Source of the DNA: Coniella vitis
Lineage: Eukaryota; Ascomycota; Sordariomycetes; Diaporthales; Schizoparmaceae
Length of the DNA stretch: 64,000 nucleotides
Reading direction: 5' to 3'
Assembly: GCA_011317545.1 (NCBI GenBank)
Contig: WUJK01000002.1
Span: 3,782,001 to 3,846,000 of the forward strand
The notes beneath the pieces are model-generated. The model saw only the letters and a list, made by a program, of their open reading frames with translations. It searched no databases and was not told the origin of the DNA. Of this stretch, positions 33,272 through 45,009 are shown in pieces. The position numbers were made by a program, and so were the translations under genes. How positions within the stretch are numbered: the stretch's first letter is position 1; each line of letters opens with the position of its first letter.

Positions 33272-35691
33272 TCATGCCTTTCCCCGTTCACTGTCACCCT
33301 CACCCTCCCCCTCACCCTCAAGCGGACCAAATGGACTGACGTTTGCGGCGGAAAGCCATGTATTGAGAGAGGGCGGTGATGGCTCTGCGGCGAAGGAGGA
33401 GGTGGGTCTCTGCTGCTGTTGCTGCTGCTCTTGATGTTGTTGCTGTGCCTGCTGTTTTGGACCATTGCCTGGCGTCACAGACGGGGAAGAAGGTTCAGAT
33501 GATGCTTTGGAGGGGAAAATACGCCATTTTGGTGCTGCGATCTGAGCGGTGGATTTGTCTTCTTGTTCTTGATTCTGTTGTTGCTGGGTGTTTTTTGTGC
33601 CGTCGGCCTGAACAGCACCAGCTTCCTGTATTCCCGCAGCATCATCATGGGCCTCATCATTATTACCATTATCCCCATCATCATCTTCTCCCGAGATTTG
33701 GTCTTTCTGTTGTTGTTGTTGTAGCTGCTGCTGCTTAGCCCTCGCCAGAGGCGTATCCGCTAACTTGAGCAACCTGCGCTGGCCCAACCCAATGTTGCCC
33801 GTGAGTACGTAATTTGACGATATGGCCTCGCCGACTTGCTGCTGCTGCTGCTGTTGTTGTTGTTGTTCGGGGCGTGAATCCTCTGGGAATGTTTGTAGGC
33901 CTGGGGCTGGGCCTGGCTGGGATGACCTTCTCCCGTCGTTGGCGTTCAAGTCGGCTTGTTGTGGTTGTGACGCATCGTATGGTCCAAGGTAGCTCGGCTG
34001 TAGTTGAGCCTGTGGTTGCGCTTGTGTGGGAAAAACGAAGCCTTGGTAGTTATTATTACTATTATTATTATTATTATTATTATTATTGTCCTGATTTGCG
34101 TCATATACGTTGCTCGTGGTATTCATGAATCGTTGCTGCTGCTGTACTTGCGGCGGCGGCGGAGGTGGTGACGCCAGGAAAGTAGCCGGCAGCGGCATAG
34201 GCAAGGGAGGAGACGCCCTCGTCGTCGCGTTCGAAATGGTCTTCACAATCAGTTGCTCATTGATCACATCCTCTCCCCCTCTCCCTCTTCCCGCGGCACG
34301 GAATCCACCATCTGCTGTTGCTATTGTCGTAGAAGGATGATAACTGCTGCTTGTACCGGGGCGATTGGTCTTGGTGTCCTCGTATTCGCCAAGTTCAGTA
34401 GTGGAAGTGTTATCATTATTTTTATTTTTGTTGTTGTTATTATTGATTGAAGCATCTCTCTCGCGCCTCTTTCTCCCCCGATAGCGTAAGATGAGGACAA
34501 CGATGGCAGCTGTGAGCAACGAGGAGCCAATAAAGGTGCCGATGATGGCAGCTGTTGCTTGGGTGACGGAGACGGCGGCGACCTGGGCTTGTTGGACGGC
34601 GCGGTCTGCTTCATCCTGTGACTCTGGGCGTTAGTTGAGGCTGAAATGTAGACTGATTTGGTTATACTACGATCCCGTCTTTGCTTTCAATACAAAAGAA
34701 CTCATATACTCCCAGAGGCAAAGAAACAACAGGAAAGCGAGGCTTCTCCTCCCGAGAACTCTTTCCTGCTATATAGTACAAAACCTGTAAAGTTTAACAA
34801 AGAAAAGAATAAATAACAAAAACCACTCACCCTCGTCGCAGTGGCCAACGCCAGCGCAGCGCCCACCCGCGTCACCGCATCGCTACTCGCCAGCGCCAAC
34901 ACACTACTGGCCGAGCTCGTACAGCTCGCAAACGCCGACGTGCCCGACGCGACCGCCGCACTCAGCGACGACGCCTGCGCGGTGAGGGACCCGCTCGCCA
35001 GGCCCAGTGCGCCCGTCAGCGAGGCAATCGACTGCGTTGCTTGCTGCAGGCTCTGCGAGAGCTGCTGTGACGACTGGCTGAGCTGCTGGCTGGCCTGCGA
35101 GACGAGCTGGGAGGAGTGGCTGAGGGCTTGGAGCGCGGATTGGGCTGACTGTTGGGCGGATTGGAGCTGCGAGCTGAGACGGCTGATTTGGGCTTGGAAG
35201 GGATCGACTTGGCGTGGTGCGAGGACGAGGAGGCGGCTGCTGCTGCTGCTGGTGGCGGTGGTGGTAATGGTGGACGGGTGGAAGTTATTGTTTAGAGAGG
35301 GCGGTTGCGATGGCGGCGGTGTGGTTTGGGATCTAGCTTGTTGCGTGGCTATTTGCTGGGCAAACTTTGTGCTGTCGTCACCTTTATACGATGGCGATGG
35401 TGATGGTGATGGTGATAGCGACGATGAGATTTGCGGCAAAGCACCATTCATGATGGCGGCGGCTCCAGGAGCATCGGGCGCGATCATAGCCATCCTCCAC
35501 CTGCGAGAACCATCCACCAGGTCCACCATCTTGTCCTCGTCAGCTCCTCCAATCTCCATCCCTTTCCGTCGGTGTCCTCCCAACCCGTCAGCACCACTGG
35601 AGACCATCGCCCAGGCACAGTTCAGGAGAATCAAAAGGAGCAAGTATGAATGAGCAGGAAAAGATGAAGAAGGGGAGAATGGGCCAGCCAT
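33272..35691 (-). CDS. Putative single-pass surface protein with Ser/Gln-rich ectodomain
   Basis: Exons are complement(33272..34615) and complement(34831..35691), 734 aa, with a 215-nt intron joining TATR|DEADRAV in phase 0. An ATG at 35715 would add eight residues. The N-terminus has a hydrophobic signal-like stretch (HSYLLLLILLNCAWAMVSS). The outer part is Ser/Thr/Pro-rich, then a long Ser-Gln-Leu-Ala repeat-like helix (about 170-285). One transmembrane segment follows (about 309-331: AIIGTFIGSSLLTAAIVVLIL). A basic stop-transfer run, RYRGRKRRERD, and a roughly 400-residue inner tail rich in Asn and Gln homopolymers come next. The layout recalls Wsc/Mid2-type cell-wall sensors, but no cysteine-rich WSC domain is visible, so I leave it unnamed. 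Gene structure rests on the splice junction and the rebuilt membrane segment. Confidence 0.6.
34050..34087. repeat. ATT/TTA trinucleotide repeat encoding poly-Asn
   Basis: About 38 nt of TTA/ATT on plus encode an Asn run (AAT/AAC) in the cytoplasmic tail of the surface-protein candidate. Confidence 0.85.
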
Positions 35692-37765
35692 TTTTGCCTT
35701 GGCGATGTCCAGCATCGACGGGAGCGCGCAGCAAAATTCATAGCATTGTCGTTTGCTGCCGTTTTGTTGTGTGAGGCGTCTGTTCCATCAGCAACAGGTG
35801 CACAACATTGAGCGAGCAGATGAATGGGCCAGGCGTAAGTGGAGTGAGTCAAAGATCAACGCTCCATGGCACCCGGCAAAGAAGTGTGCGATCACCCATC
35901 AGGATGCTCGGGGGAAAAGGCAAACCCAAAGGAGGGACAAGCAAGCAAGTTTGAGAGGGCATAACCAGCAACGCTCGACCCGCTCCTGGGATCCCAAAGA
36001 CTTCATAGACGACAGCGACTGGTCAACAGCCCGTCCAAGGACTATCCATCCCTCAAGCCGCTCCGGTGCTCGGCAAATGATAAGCCATGCGTGTGCAAGG
36101 TTGGTCATACCGTCCCTGTCGCGATTGGGCTGAGTGCGTTTCGTTCTCGCTCTTACAATGGCACAGCAAGACTGTTTGAGCAGCGAGGGATCCTGCCGCA
36201 AGAGAAGCAAAAACATAACCAAGCAGTGTTCAATACCCATGCAATGCTGTCCAAAAAAGTAGTCTCGGTGGATAGCATGGATAGCCCGGAGCACCAGACA
36301 CAATCAAGCACGCGGCTTCGCGCTACGTAAAGCCTGGAAGGTGTCAAGAGAAAACCAGTAACGTGTCAAGAAGGATGCCATGGCAGTAGCAGAGCAGTGG
36401 CAATGAGAACCCATTGCTGCCGCACATAAGGCACCTGTCATCTCAGCCACTGCTGATGGAAGAAAAGAAAAGAAAAGAAAAGAAAAGAAACCATGAAGCT
36501 CCAGACACGCCCACTGAGACCAACCCCCACCCCCCCTTAGCGACCACCAATCCCCAGCCCCTTGACGCCACGAACGAGGGAACGAGACTTGCCAGCGTGC
36601 CATGCCCAAGGGCAACTCAAGACACGCAACTTGGACACGGTTTTTGCATTGCGTCGTCATCCTCGCTTCGGTCCCGGGAAGCATATCGCCCGTACAGTCG
36701 CAGGCTTGTCCAACTGTTTCAACGTATCCTATGCGAACCTGGCTTGCCACAAGCGCATAATCGGCACGTGGCGGGGAAACTGAAGCTGTGGGCTGGAACA
36801 TATATAGACAGGCATTCCGTTCCTATCGGCCTTGGTATGCATTCACGGCGAAGCGCGTTGTATGTTGCCTTTTCTTCTCCTTCTGCCTTCGTTAAAGCAG
36901 TCGAGCCACGGCGGCCAGTTTCCCAACATCCAATATGGAGTCCGTTCGGCCCGCACCCATTACAAGACTACCGGACAACAAGGCTCAGTGTCCCGTTGCT
37001 GGTGGATGTGAAAAGGGCGGATGAAATAACTCAAGAAGCATCGTTGCTGATGTCGTCATGTCTGGGAATCCGAAATCAATGTCCCAAATTCATCATCTCA
37101 AACTTCTCCCGTCTCATGTTGCAGAAGAAGCTTAAAAGTATACCGCTTCTTGCTGCCAAGCAAGCATCAATGCAGGGTCAAGGGACGAATCAACACAGCG
37201 AGCAGCGTGCTGGACCCTTGACTCAACCGAGATCTAACGTCTTATCTTGCATTGAACTGTGTGGTCCGACGATATATACTTTTCTTTTTAGTAAAAGAAT
37301 CCAAATAAGACACAAAAACAAAACACACCATCAAGAGAGAAAAAAGAACTTGCACATCAACAAGTTTTGCCGCATGCCCGTTTTCCCTTCTTTACTTGGC
37401 AAATAGAACAATGACCCGTTCCTGTCCTTTCATTGCACCGTTGAACGCCGTCATCATGCATGCACACCCTCCTCCTGCTGTTGCTTGCTTGCTTCTTGGA
37501 CAGATCAAAACACTTATTTCCCAGCTTCCGTTCTCGGTAAGCAATCACGATTCCTGTCAGATCACAATGGCTCAACAGCAAATGATAAATTTCGGTGCCT
37601 TTAAGCACAGAGATTGAGCTGATTGATCCTTTTTCTTGCAAGTATCGTCTGCCAGTCCATGGGCCACGGTCCTCTTCTCTGTTCTAATTCCGTCAATCAT
37701 CAGCCAACACAGGGGTCCGCCTTATCCCCTTGTCTGGTGCGACCAAGCCCACAGTCTCGACTTGC
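35692..37765. other. Intergenic region with no supported gene
   Basis: About 2.1 kb lie between the surface-protein start and the ERD2 stop (both minus). An open frame of about 330 codons (36414-37406, +) lacks a recognisable domain, begins across an AAAAG array (36462-36488) and has UTR-like composition. I treat it as chance but it is the longest unexplained frame in a spacer here. Confidence 0.5.
36462..36488. repeat. (AAAAG)n pentanucleotide repeat
   Basis: About five tandem AAAAG copies lie in the spacer upstream of the surface-protein gene. Confidence 0.85.
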
Positions 37766-38685
37766 TCAAACGGGCAGCTTGAACTTCTTGCCCTTCATGA
37801 CCTTGGTGTAGTAGATCCAGAAGAAGTCGCTGTACATGATGGTCTGGATAACGCCAGCAATAAAGGCAATCCAGTCGACCTTGTGGCCCTCGACAGCATA
37901 GCGGTAGATCCAGTTGGGAATATAGAGGGCGCGGTAGAGACCGAGCGCGGCGAGGTAGTGGGTGGTAATGGTCTCAGCCTCGCCTGTGCGCTGCAACATA
38001 AACAGCTGAGGCAGAATAGCGACCGACTCGAGCCAGATGGAAAAGGCCCAAAAGATCTCGGAGACCGAGTACTTGTAAGGCCAGACCAGGGCCAGCACTG
38101 CTGCGCCGCCCAGCAGGTATTCGACGCGGAACGTGTCGAGGTTAGGGTCGTTGGTCGGCTTGTAGGCATTGGTCATGAGGTAGAGGATGTAGCCTTGGGA
38201 GCTGATGAAGGCGATCTTGAAAAGGAGGTTGTAGAGACTGTTGGTCTGGAAGAGGTCTGGTGGTGGTGGTGGTGAAGAAGACCAGTAGTCAGCATCTCCC
38301 GTTAAATACTAGCAAGACTCAAGGGCGCAACCAACCAAGATATCTCGTAATGTACACAATCAGGTAAAGGCACTGCGACTTGAACGAGATGCCAGAGCAG
38401 CTCTGATATCATGTTAGAGACGGGACTAATCAACAACCGAATTCTTGGGGGGGGGGGAGGGGGCGGGCGGTGTCCCGGATCTACACACTTTGAGGTCGAC
38501 CATCTTGTGGAGCAGTATGAAGATGGATCCCAAATGGGAAAAGTCCGCTACAAGACACAAGCACCAGAGTCAGCGCAGCTCTCATGTGAAGACATCGCAG
38601 CTAGCAAGGGACGACGGCGGCGGCGGCTGCGGGATGGCCACGGCGAGGAGGGCAGCATACCGAGGACGCGGAACACGTTCAACAT
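37766..38685 (-). CDS. ERD2: ER lumen protein-retaining receptor (KDEL/HDEL receptor)
   Basis: Four exons: complement(37766..38256), (38336..38402), (38489..38547) and (38661..38685), 213 aa. The first exon is only 25 nt (MLNVFRVL plus one base). Joined, it reads [20 protein letters not shown].., then [28 protein letters not shown], and ends KGKKFKLPV. These are the standard ERD2 landmarks and the family length is about 210-220. The protein has seven membrane segments. It binds escaped HDEL/KDEL-tailed proteins in the Golgi and returns them to the ER in COPI vesicles; the lysine-rich C-terminal end fits the retrieval signal. The intron before the last exon ends in a CCA-repeat tract at the acceptor, and intron 2 contains a C-run. 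Confidence 0.95.
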
Positions 38686-38713
38686 CTTGGGCAATCGGTT
38701 GGCGTTGCGGCTG

Positions 38714-38748
<35 letters not shown>

Positions 38749-39470
38749 ATCGACCGGGAGAGAGGAAGAGGAGAAAAGGGAGGGGACAATCGAGTGGGAA
38801 AGACCATGTGAAGGAAAGCCTCGATAACAATGGGAATGGGACGCCGACAAGAAGGCAGCTTGCTTGCAGCCAGCAAAAAGTTGGGGAGAGATGCTGTAAT
38901 GGCCGGCGCAGGAACGCAAGGTCGAAAGGACACGAACGCGATTAGCTTCTGATTGGCGGCAGCGTAAGCTCTAGCAATGGCAGGGCTCACGAGCACGGGC
39001 CCACCCAATGCATCCAGGCCAGGTACGTAGCTAGCACAGGGCTCCAGGGGCCTTGCGGCAGTCACTCGGCACCTGTTGTGCATAGTACTCCCAGGTACAG
39101 GGGCCTTGAAACAGGCAGACAGGCAAGCGAATGCATTACCAATCCACTGGAGGGCCTGATGTGGTGAAGCCCAGCCGCTAACAGGAGGACCTAGCCGAAG
39201 CATGGCACCAGCATATTAAATCTGGTGCTCCTGTTAGCGAGCCGCAACACAAGCCCATCATCGCCTCTTTGCCTCACCATTCTCACGGACGTTGATGGAA
39301 GGTTCCAAGTTTATCAGCCTCGCGATATAGCGCATGTTTAGCATTCATAAGGACAATACAGCGCCCATTCTTCTCTTGAGCAGAACCACACAGTAGAATA
39401 GTCCACGGCACCATTGAGCCTGCAATATACCATCATCACCATACCATCCAGCGAGCCCGTCCCGTTCAAA
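38686..39470. other. Divergent intergenic region, ERD2 / WLM protease
   Basis: About 0.8 kb should hold both promoters. A CTG-like trinucleotide run (38717-38749) lies just upstream of the ERD2 start, probably in its 5' UTR. I see no gene. Confidence 0.55.
38717..38749. repeat. (CTG)n trinucleotide repeat in probable ERD2 5' UTR
   Basis: About eleven CTG/CTA units on plus (CAG on the transcript strand) lie 30-65 nt upstream of the ERD2 ATG. If transcribed, it sits in the leader. Confidence 0.85.
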
Positions 39471-41085
39471 ATGGCCAGTCTACCCGCAGACAACCACGAC
39501 ACCAGCATCACAGCCAACCCACCAATACTCACCATCCACGTCTCCAAAGCCGGCAAGACATTCACAGCCAAACTCCCCCAGGAAGCAACCCTCTCCGACC
39601 TCATCTCAGCATGCGAAGAATCCACCACATGGACAACGACAACAACCGCAACTCTATCCTCACCCTCAGATAACTCCTCCTCTTCCTCTTCATTACCACC
39701 ACCACCACCACCACCGCACTTTGACTGGGATAAGGCCAAGTTCATCGCCAAGGGCACAATTCTCAAATCCGGCCCAGATGACAACACGCCCATCGCCCAC
39801 CTGTCCAACAAAACAGTCATGCTCCAGGTCCCCACCGTGCAAGACATCCAGGGTCTCCGCGAGGCCTCCGAGGCAGCACAAGCGCGTCAGGCCCGGAGAC
39901 AAGCACAGCGCCGGTTAGCCGTTCCCGCGAGGCAGACGGCCACCAGACGAGGGCAAATGGGCGGGTTTGGTGCGGGAGACTCCACGTACACCTTTTTGCG
40001 TATCGAGCCACTGCCTGGGCTGCGGAATCCAGAGCGGAGCCGGGCGTTGCTGCAGAGGCTGGCGGAGGATCCAGGTATCATGGCGGCGATGAAGAAGCAT
40101 CAGTTTACAGGTACGTATAACATGTTGTGTGTTGTGTTGTTTATATGACTGTGGTATCGGAGCGGCGAGAGGGGTGTGAATGAGAAGGATGGCCTCCTCC
40201 GTGTGTCAGCACAATATGGCTTCATCTGGGCTCCTTTGTGAGGTGAGACGTGATGGATCCTACACGTTCACCCTCCAAAGTGGAAAGCTCGTATCCCAGT
40301 GCCATGAAAGCGATGCCTATCGTACAACGACGCGAGATTAAAGCCGGGAGACTCAACTACAACAACTCAACTGAAAGCAACTGCACTATCCAACGAGAGC
40401 ACGTTGTCTCTATCCGGCATCAAGTGGGGTGAAGGGCGAAATCAAAGTACAACATGTGCAAATACTAACACTACCCGCCTTAATAGTCGGCCTCCTCACA
40501 GAAATGGACCCCCTCACAAACACCCAATCCACCCACGAAGGCACAACCCGCCTCCTCGGGCTCAACCGCAACCACGGCGAAGTCATTGAGCTCCGGCTGC
40601 GCACCGACGCCTACGACGGCTACCGCGCCTATGCCACCATCCGCGCGACGCTCTGTCACGAGCTCGCCCACAACGTCCACGGCCCGCACGACCGCAAATT
40701 CTGGGACCTGTGCCATCAGATTGAGCGCGAGGTGCAGGCGGCGGACTGGAAGTCGGGCGGGCAGAGCGTCGATGGCGGTGGAGCGGGTTTCCACTATGAA
40801 CCGAGTGAGGAAGAGGAGGCCCCGGATCATGGGGGTTGGACGGGTGGGACATATGTTCTTGGGGGCGGAAATGCTGGCGGCGGCGGAAGCAGCAGCAGCA
40901 GCAGTAGTAGTAGTGCTTCTGCCAATACAGCTGGCGGGCTGAGCAGACGAGATGTTATCGCCCGAGCAGCAGAGGAGAGAATGCGGCGAATGCGCGAAGA
41001 GAGCGGAAATACCAGCAGCAACAGCAGCAACAAACTCCCAGACCAAGAGAATAATGATCAAGGGGGAAGTCGAACCGATGGTTAG
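39471..41085 (+). CDS. Ubiquitin-like and WLM-domain metalloprotease
   Basis: Exons are 39471..40110 and 40487..41085, 412 aa. The 376-nt intron has a GTACGT donor, a TACTAACAC branch region and a TAATAG acceptor, and joins KKHQFT|VGLLTEMDP, which rebuilds the start of the WLM domain. The start at 39471 is preferred over an in-frame upstream codon. An N-terminal ubiquitin-like part (about 17-130) has an acidic/Ser/Pro insert. The WLM domain (about 210-305) shows LGLNRNHGEVIELRLRTD and the zinc motif HELAHNVHGPH (His271, Glu272, His275, His281). A Gly/Ser-rich tail follows. WLM proteins related to yeast Wss1 cleave SUMO/ubiquitin-linked DNA-protein crosslinks; the UBL-WLM layout matches a fungal subgroup. 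All zinc ligands are present, so it should be active. Confidence 0.93.
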
Positions 41086-42464
41086 CAATGCACAAGGTTT
41101 TGGATACAGATAAGCAGGGAGTCTATATGGTTTTTTTTTTGGGGGGGGGGGGGGGATTTGTACATCACAGCCAGTCGATGGTCCGGTTCATGTTCTTTCA
41201 GAAGCTATAGCATTGCATTATGATTTCATCGAGGTTGAGCATTTATTGTCTGGCATGCGATTATGAACCTCATTCCAAAGAATACTCCTATCAAACCCGT
41301 CTGGCAGAGTTCACAGTGTAGTTATTGCTAATTTTCTATTAATCAAGTCATATTTTGGCACTTTACTTGCGACACTGTTATACTTTGGTGATCCCAAGCA
41401 CGGACTACAGCACTACCTCAAGCTTTGCAAGTTACGACCGCTTCAAACACAGCCCAGTGCGGTTAGGATCTTCCACGGAGAGCGAATCAGTCATTGCATT
41501 TAATATAGAGAAGGTCTAGGTCATTGTACCACACCGATAAATATTATCCGTACTGAATGCAAAAGAGTCTATACACACAAAGGTCTGAGCAAACCATAAG
41601 AGTATCAATCGCCACAATAAGAACCGCAAAAGGACGAGGTCAATAAAATATATTGAGGGAAAAAAAAACAGTCAATGCAATTGATTGGGGTATCATCGTG
41701 AACGCGCGCCGCTATACATGAATATCAACAGCATATGCATCCACACTCAAAAGTTTGTCCCTTGAAAAGACGTATTTCTTGACTTCTGCCCCCCCCCCAC
41801 ACCCATGTCATCACTTCGTGTGAGTCACTCTGTGTGATTTGACACACAATCTTTCCCAATGTTCCAGAAAAATCCGGAAGGCTTGCTGAAAAGCTTGGCG
41901 CGGGATGGTCGTGATGTTGGTGCCGGGGCGCAGCAGAACTAAAGTAAGACGGACCGGGGAGGGTCGTCGAAGGGCTTTGGGGCGGTACCAACGGGCCGGG
42001 ACGATTGTCAATCCCATTCCGGCGGCGCAGACATCGCAATCCATGACGTCTCCTCTGATTGGGACTTGAAACGCTCAAGAGATCTCCTGAGGTATATGCG
42101 TCATACGGACACGCCCCGACATCTTCAATAAGCTGATGCGAGAGAGTTTCTATGCTTCAAACGCTGCAGAGTAAAATTGAACCGCCTGACGTGTACCGAA
42201 ACCCCCATGTCGACTCATGCGTCGATCGTGGCATGGTTGGAATGTGCCTGGTGAGCAATCTGGCATGTGGCGCCGCGTGGTGTTGTCGCCGAAATTCTAG
42301 TCAGGGATGAACTAGCTCTGGGGGAGGAGAAATGACGGAACTGGACCGAAGGCTCGATTTCCGGCTATTGACATGTGAATGGGGAGGACAAGAAGAAGTG
42401 TCGTAGTCGGGCCACGCGTCACAGCGCAAGGGCCCCCTCCTAGAAAAGAGTCTTGAGTTTTCTC
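41086..42464. other. Intergenic region between convergent genes
   Basis: About 1.4 kb, AT-rich from 41200 to 41720, with a G-run (41140-41156) just after the WLM stop. I see no coding evidence and no RNA gene. Confidence 0.55.
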
Positions 42465-43345
42465 TTATTTGTTTCCCTGCTTGACCCACTCCTTGATGCT
42501 GGGATCCCATTCGTGCCTATTTGAAAATTGGTGGGTTAGCTTGCAATTTGTTGTGCAGCGCAGAAATCAAGCAGGACTTACTTCATCCAAGTGGTCGTAA
42601 CTAGACTCTTCCTGCCGTACTCTTCAATGAGGATATTGTCGAACGAATATGGAATCGTGGCGGGAACACCTTCGAATTCGGTCTCGCGCATGGGATAGAG
42701 TTGCGTTGTCTTGTAGCGATGGTTGTTCTTGCAAGCCCAGAGACCCGGGTGCCTTTTTGGGTCCCATTCGGCAAGGCCAGTAATGTCAATAAACATGCCG
42801 TTCGAGGTATCGATCCAGCGGGCATCAATAACGTTCATTCCATTGCCGCGCAGACGGTCGACATGGTATGGGTTGATGTCTAGCAGGTAGACCTTTGTGT
42901 GTTCTTTGCCCGTCTCGTCGTCGATATAGCGGTATTCGTGCATGGTGCGGTTGTAATGGTCACCGAGGTACTGGAGCGTAGCAGCCGTGACTTGAGTGTC
43001 GAGATCATAGTCCCAAGGCATGATTTGGCCATTCCACCACCAGCCAAGAAGAGTGCCGTGGGCGAGCCAGGTTTCCACGCCCAGGGCGCGGAAGACGGTC
43101 AGGTAGCTGCGGATCAGGTTGCGAAGGTTACCGCGGTGCTCATCGTAGCCAACCACGCCCTTGAAATAGCGTTCGTCATAGTGGCCGAGCTCATCATCAC
43201 CGCCTGGCTCGTGGAAGTATTTTGGTTCCTCCTTGGGCTTGATCTTTGGCCGACGTGGTGTCAGAGATTGTAGTCCGGGTATGGAGAGTGCGAGGGCGGT
43301 CGACGCCAAAGACGCAGCGAGAAGCAGAGTTGTAACCGGCTTCAT
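42465..43345 (-). CDS. Secreted LicD-family protein
   Basis: Exons are complement(42465..42516) and complement(42582..43345), 271 aa. The 65-nt intron joins TTWM|K with HEWDPSIKEWVKQGNK. The ATG at 43345 gives a clear signal peptide (MKPVTTLLLAASLASTALALS). The body is a LicD-type nucleotidyl/phosphotransferase-like domain: VETWLAHGTLLGWWWNGQIMPWDYDLDTQV, where the HGTLLGWWW and DYDLD segments are the family core and the acidic residues are the likely metal ligands, then WIDTSNGMFIDITGL. LicD relatives add phospho-sugars or phosphocholine to glycans; fungal ones are linked to Mnn4-type mannosylphosphorylation. No membrane anchor beyond the signal is visible, so it is secreted or luminal. Substrate is unknown. 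Confidence 0.85.
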
Positions 43346-44937
43346 GATGAAAAGCACAATTAAGGTGAACGAAGAAAAACAAATCGAAGAGTTTGGCCCA
43401 ATGGCCGGAGGACACCAAGCAGTCGGTCGAAAAGAGCTGAGCTGTGCCGATAAATGTTCCTTTTGGTAGCTTCGGCGGGCCTGCCTTGTCGTTCTTGTAG
43501 CGTCTTGATGCTAGAATGCAGAGGAGGCTAGCCAGCAAGACACAGTCAGGCAAACAAACAACAAACCAACAAGTACGGTGATTGTTGGATTTTCTTAATT
43601 GTGCTTTTCTGCCTGTGTCTGCCTGTGACGGGGGGGGGGGCGGACGGGCGGTTTGGCGGCGAGTCGATTGCCAGAGTCTTTGAAATTACGTGATGGCAAA
43701 GTAGTTTGTCTCACACAAGGGCTTGAGCGTTGCAAGACAGGTATGGGTGCGGGGCGAAGTAGGATCCAAGCGAGACGAGAGGGGGCCGAGGTGATGAGAC
43801 TATCTGATGGATTGTCTGAAGAAGGTCGGCGGGCTGATTTGTTCCACTGGCCGATGTTGGTCTCTGTACAGCGTCTTGAGCGCACAGGTGAGCAGGTGAG
43901 CGGGTGAGCGCCAAGATGCGGTGCGCGGGTGCGGTCTGTGTGATGCTGAGGGCTTGTGGCTGTTGCCCGAGGAGGGGGCCAAGCGAGCAAGACACGCTGG
44001 TGGTGGGAATCAAGGCGACAACAACAACGACGACGACGACGAGGAGGAGAAAATGGTGGTGGTCGAAAGTCAAGCCGAGTCAAGCAAAAGAAAAGGAAGT
44101 CGCAGTGCAGCAGGCTACTGACTTGGAGGGTCGGGGGAGGGTAAAAAGAGATACTGGCGCTAAAAAGGCTGAAGCCTGGCAGGGCAGGGCAAGCGCAAAG
44201 GAAGCCAAAACCCCACAGTTATCAATCGCCTGTTGAAGGGGGCCGGGGTACCCGGCGCCACGACCCACCAGCCTACGTAGTGCATGGTTCCAGTGGTACG
44301 TATGCCTGTAAAGCTATTATGGACATGCTGCATTGTGCAGGCTGGGCGCTGCTGCAGCCGCTGCTGCTACGGCTGGGCTGCGGCTGCGGCTTGGGGCTTG
44401 GGCAGGGTTGGACGTCTCGAGGGGCAGGGACAGCACTCTAGACTCATGTACCTGAAATTCAAGCCCCATTACTATGTACAGGCCTGAAATCTACTGTTAT
44501 CTCATGACATTGGATTCAATTGGCATCATATTGTATATGGCATGGCATGGCAAGGTATATATCATTGCAGCTGTCGCGATTGGCTCTCGTCTGCCAGTGT
44601 CAGCTTTTTGCATGTTCATTGATAACGTGATCAAGTACCTCTATCATTTCGCTACTACTATGTATGTACATGGGGACTGGACGAGAGTACGTAAACCGGC
44701 TTGTGGCGCTATCAGGTTCCGGGTAAGGGGTCGTGTGCGTGCCTTCCTTTTCCCTGTTTCCGCCCCAAGGTACCGAGATACTTCCCAATGCGCTTCCCGT
44801 CCAGGTCCCCTTGCAGCGGTGTGGTCGCGTGAGCACTTCCTTTTACATAGTATGCAAAACGCCGCCTTTTTTGTCTTTTGTACATAGTACTCTGCACATG
44901 AACACAACCCAGGTTCAGCATTTACTCTTGCTATGTA

Positions 44938-44940
44938 TAT

Positions 44941-44977
<37 letters not shown>

Positions 44978-45009
44978 ATATATGTATATATATATATATA
45001 TATATGTAC
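44938..45009. repeat. (TA)n repeat, interrupted
   Basis: About 70 nt of TA dinucleotides are broken by a single C and a single G, running directly into a TGTACATAGTAG motif. Confidence 0.95.

Noticed and set aside
34841..35653. 270-codon plus-strand frame
   Set aside because: It is antisense to the Ser/Gln-rich stalk of the surface-protein candidate, whose sense strand has a signal peptide and a splice junction that rebuilds the membrane segment.
36414..37406. About 330-codon plus-strand frame
   Set aside because: There is no domain, it runs through an AAAAG array, and its first start is not ATG. A chance frame is most likely, though expression data could revive it.
43595..44083. 162-codon minus-strand frame
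   Set aside because: It is Arg/Pro/His-rich noise upstream of the LicD gene, with overlapping frames of equal length on the other strand.
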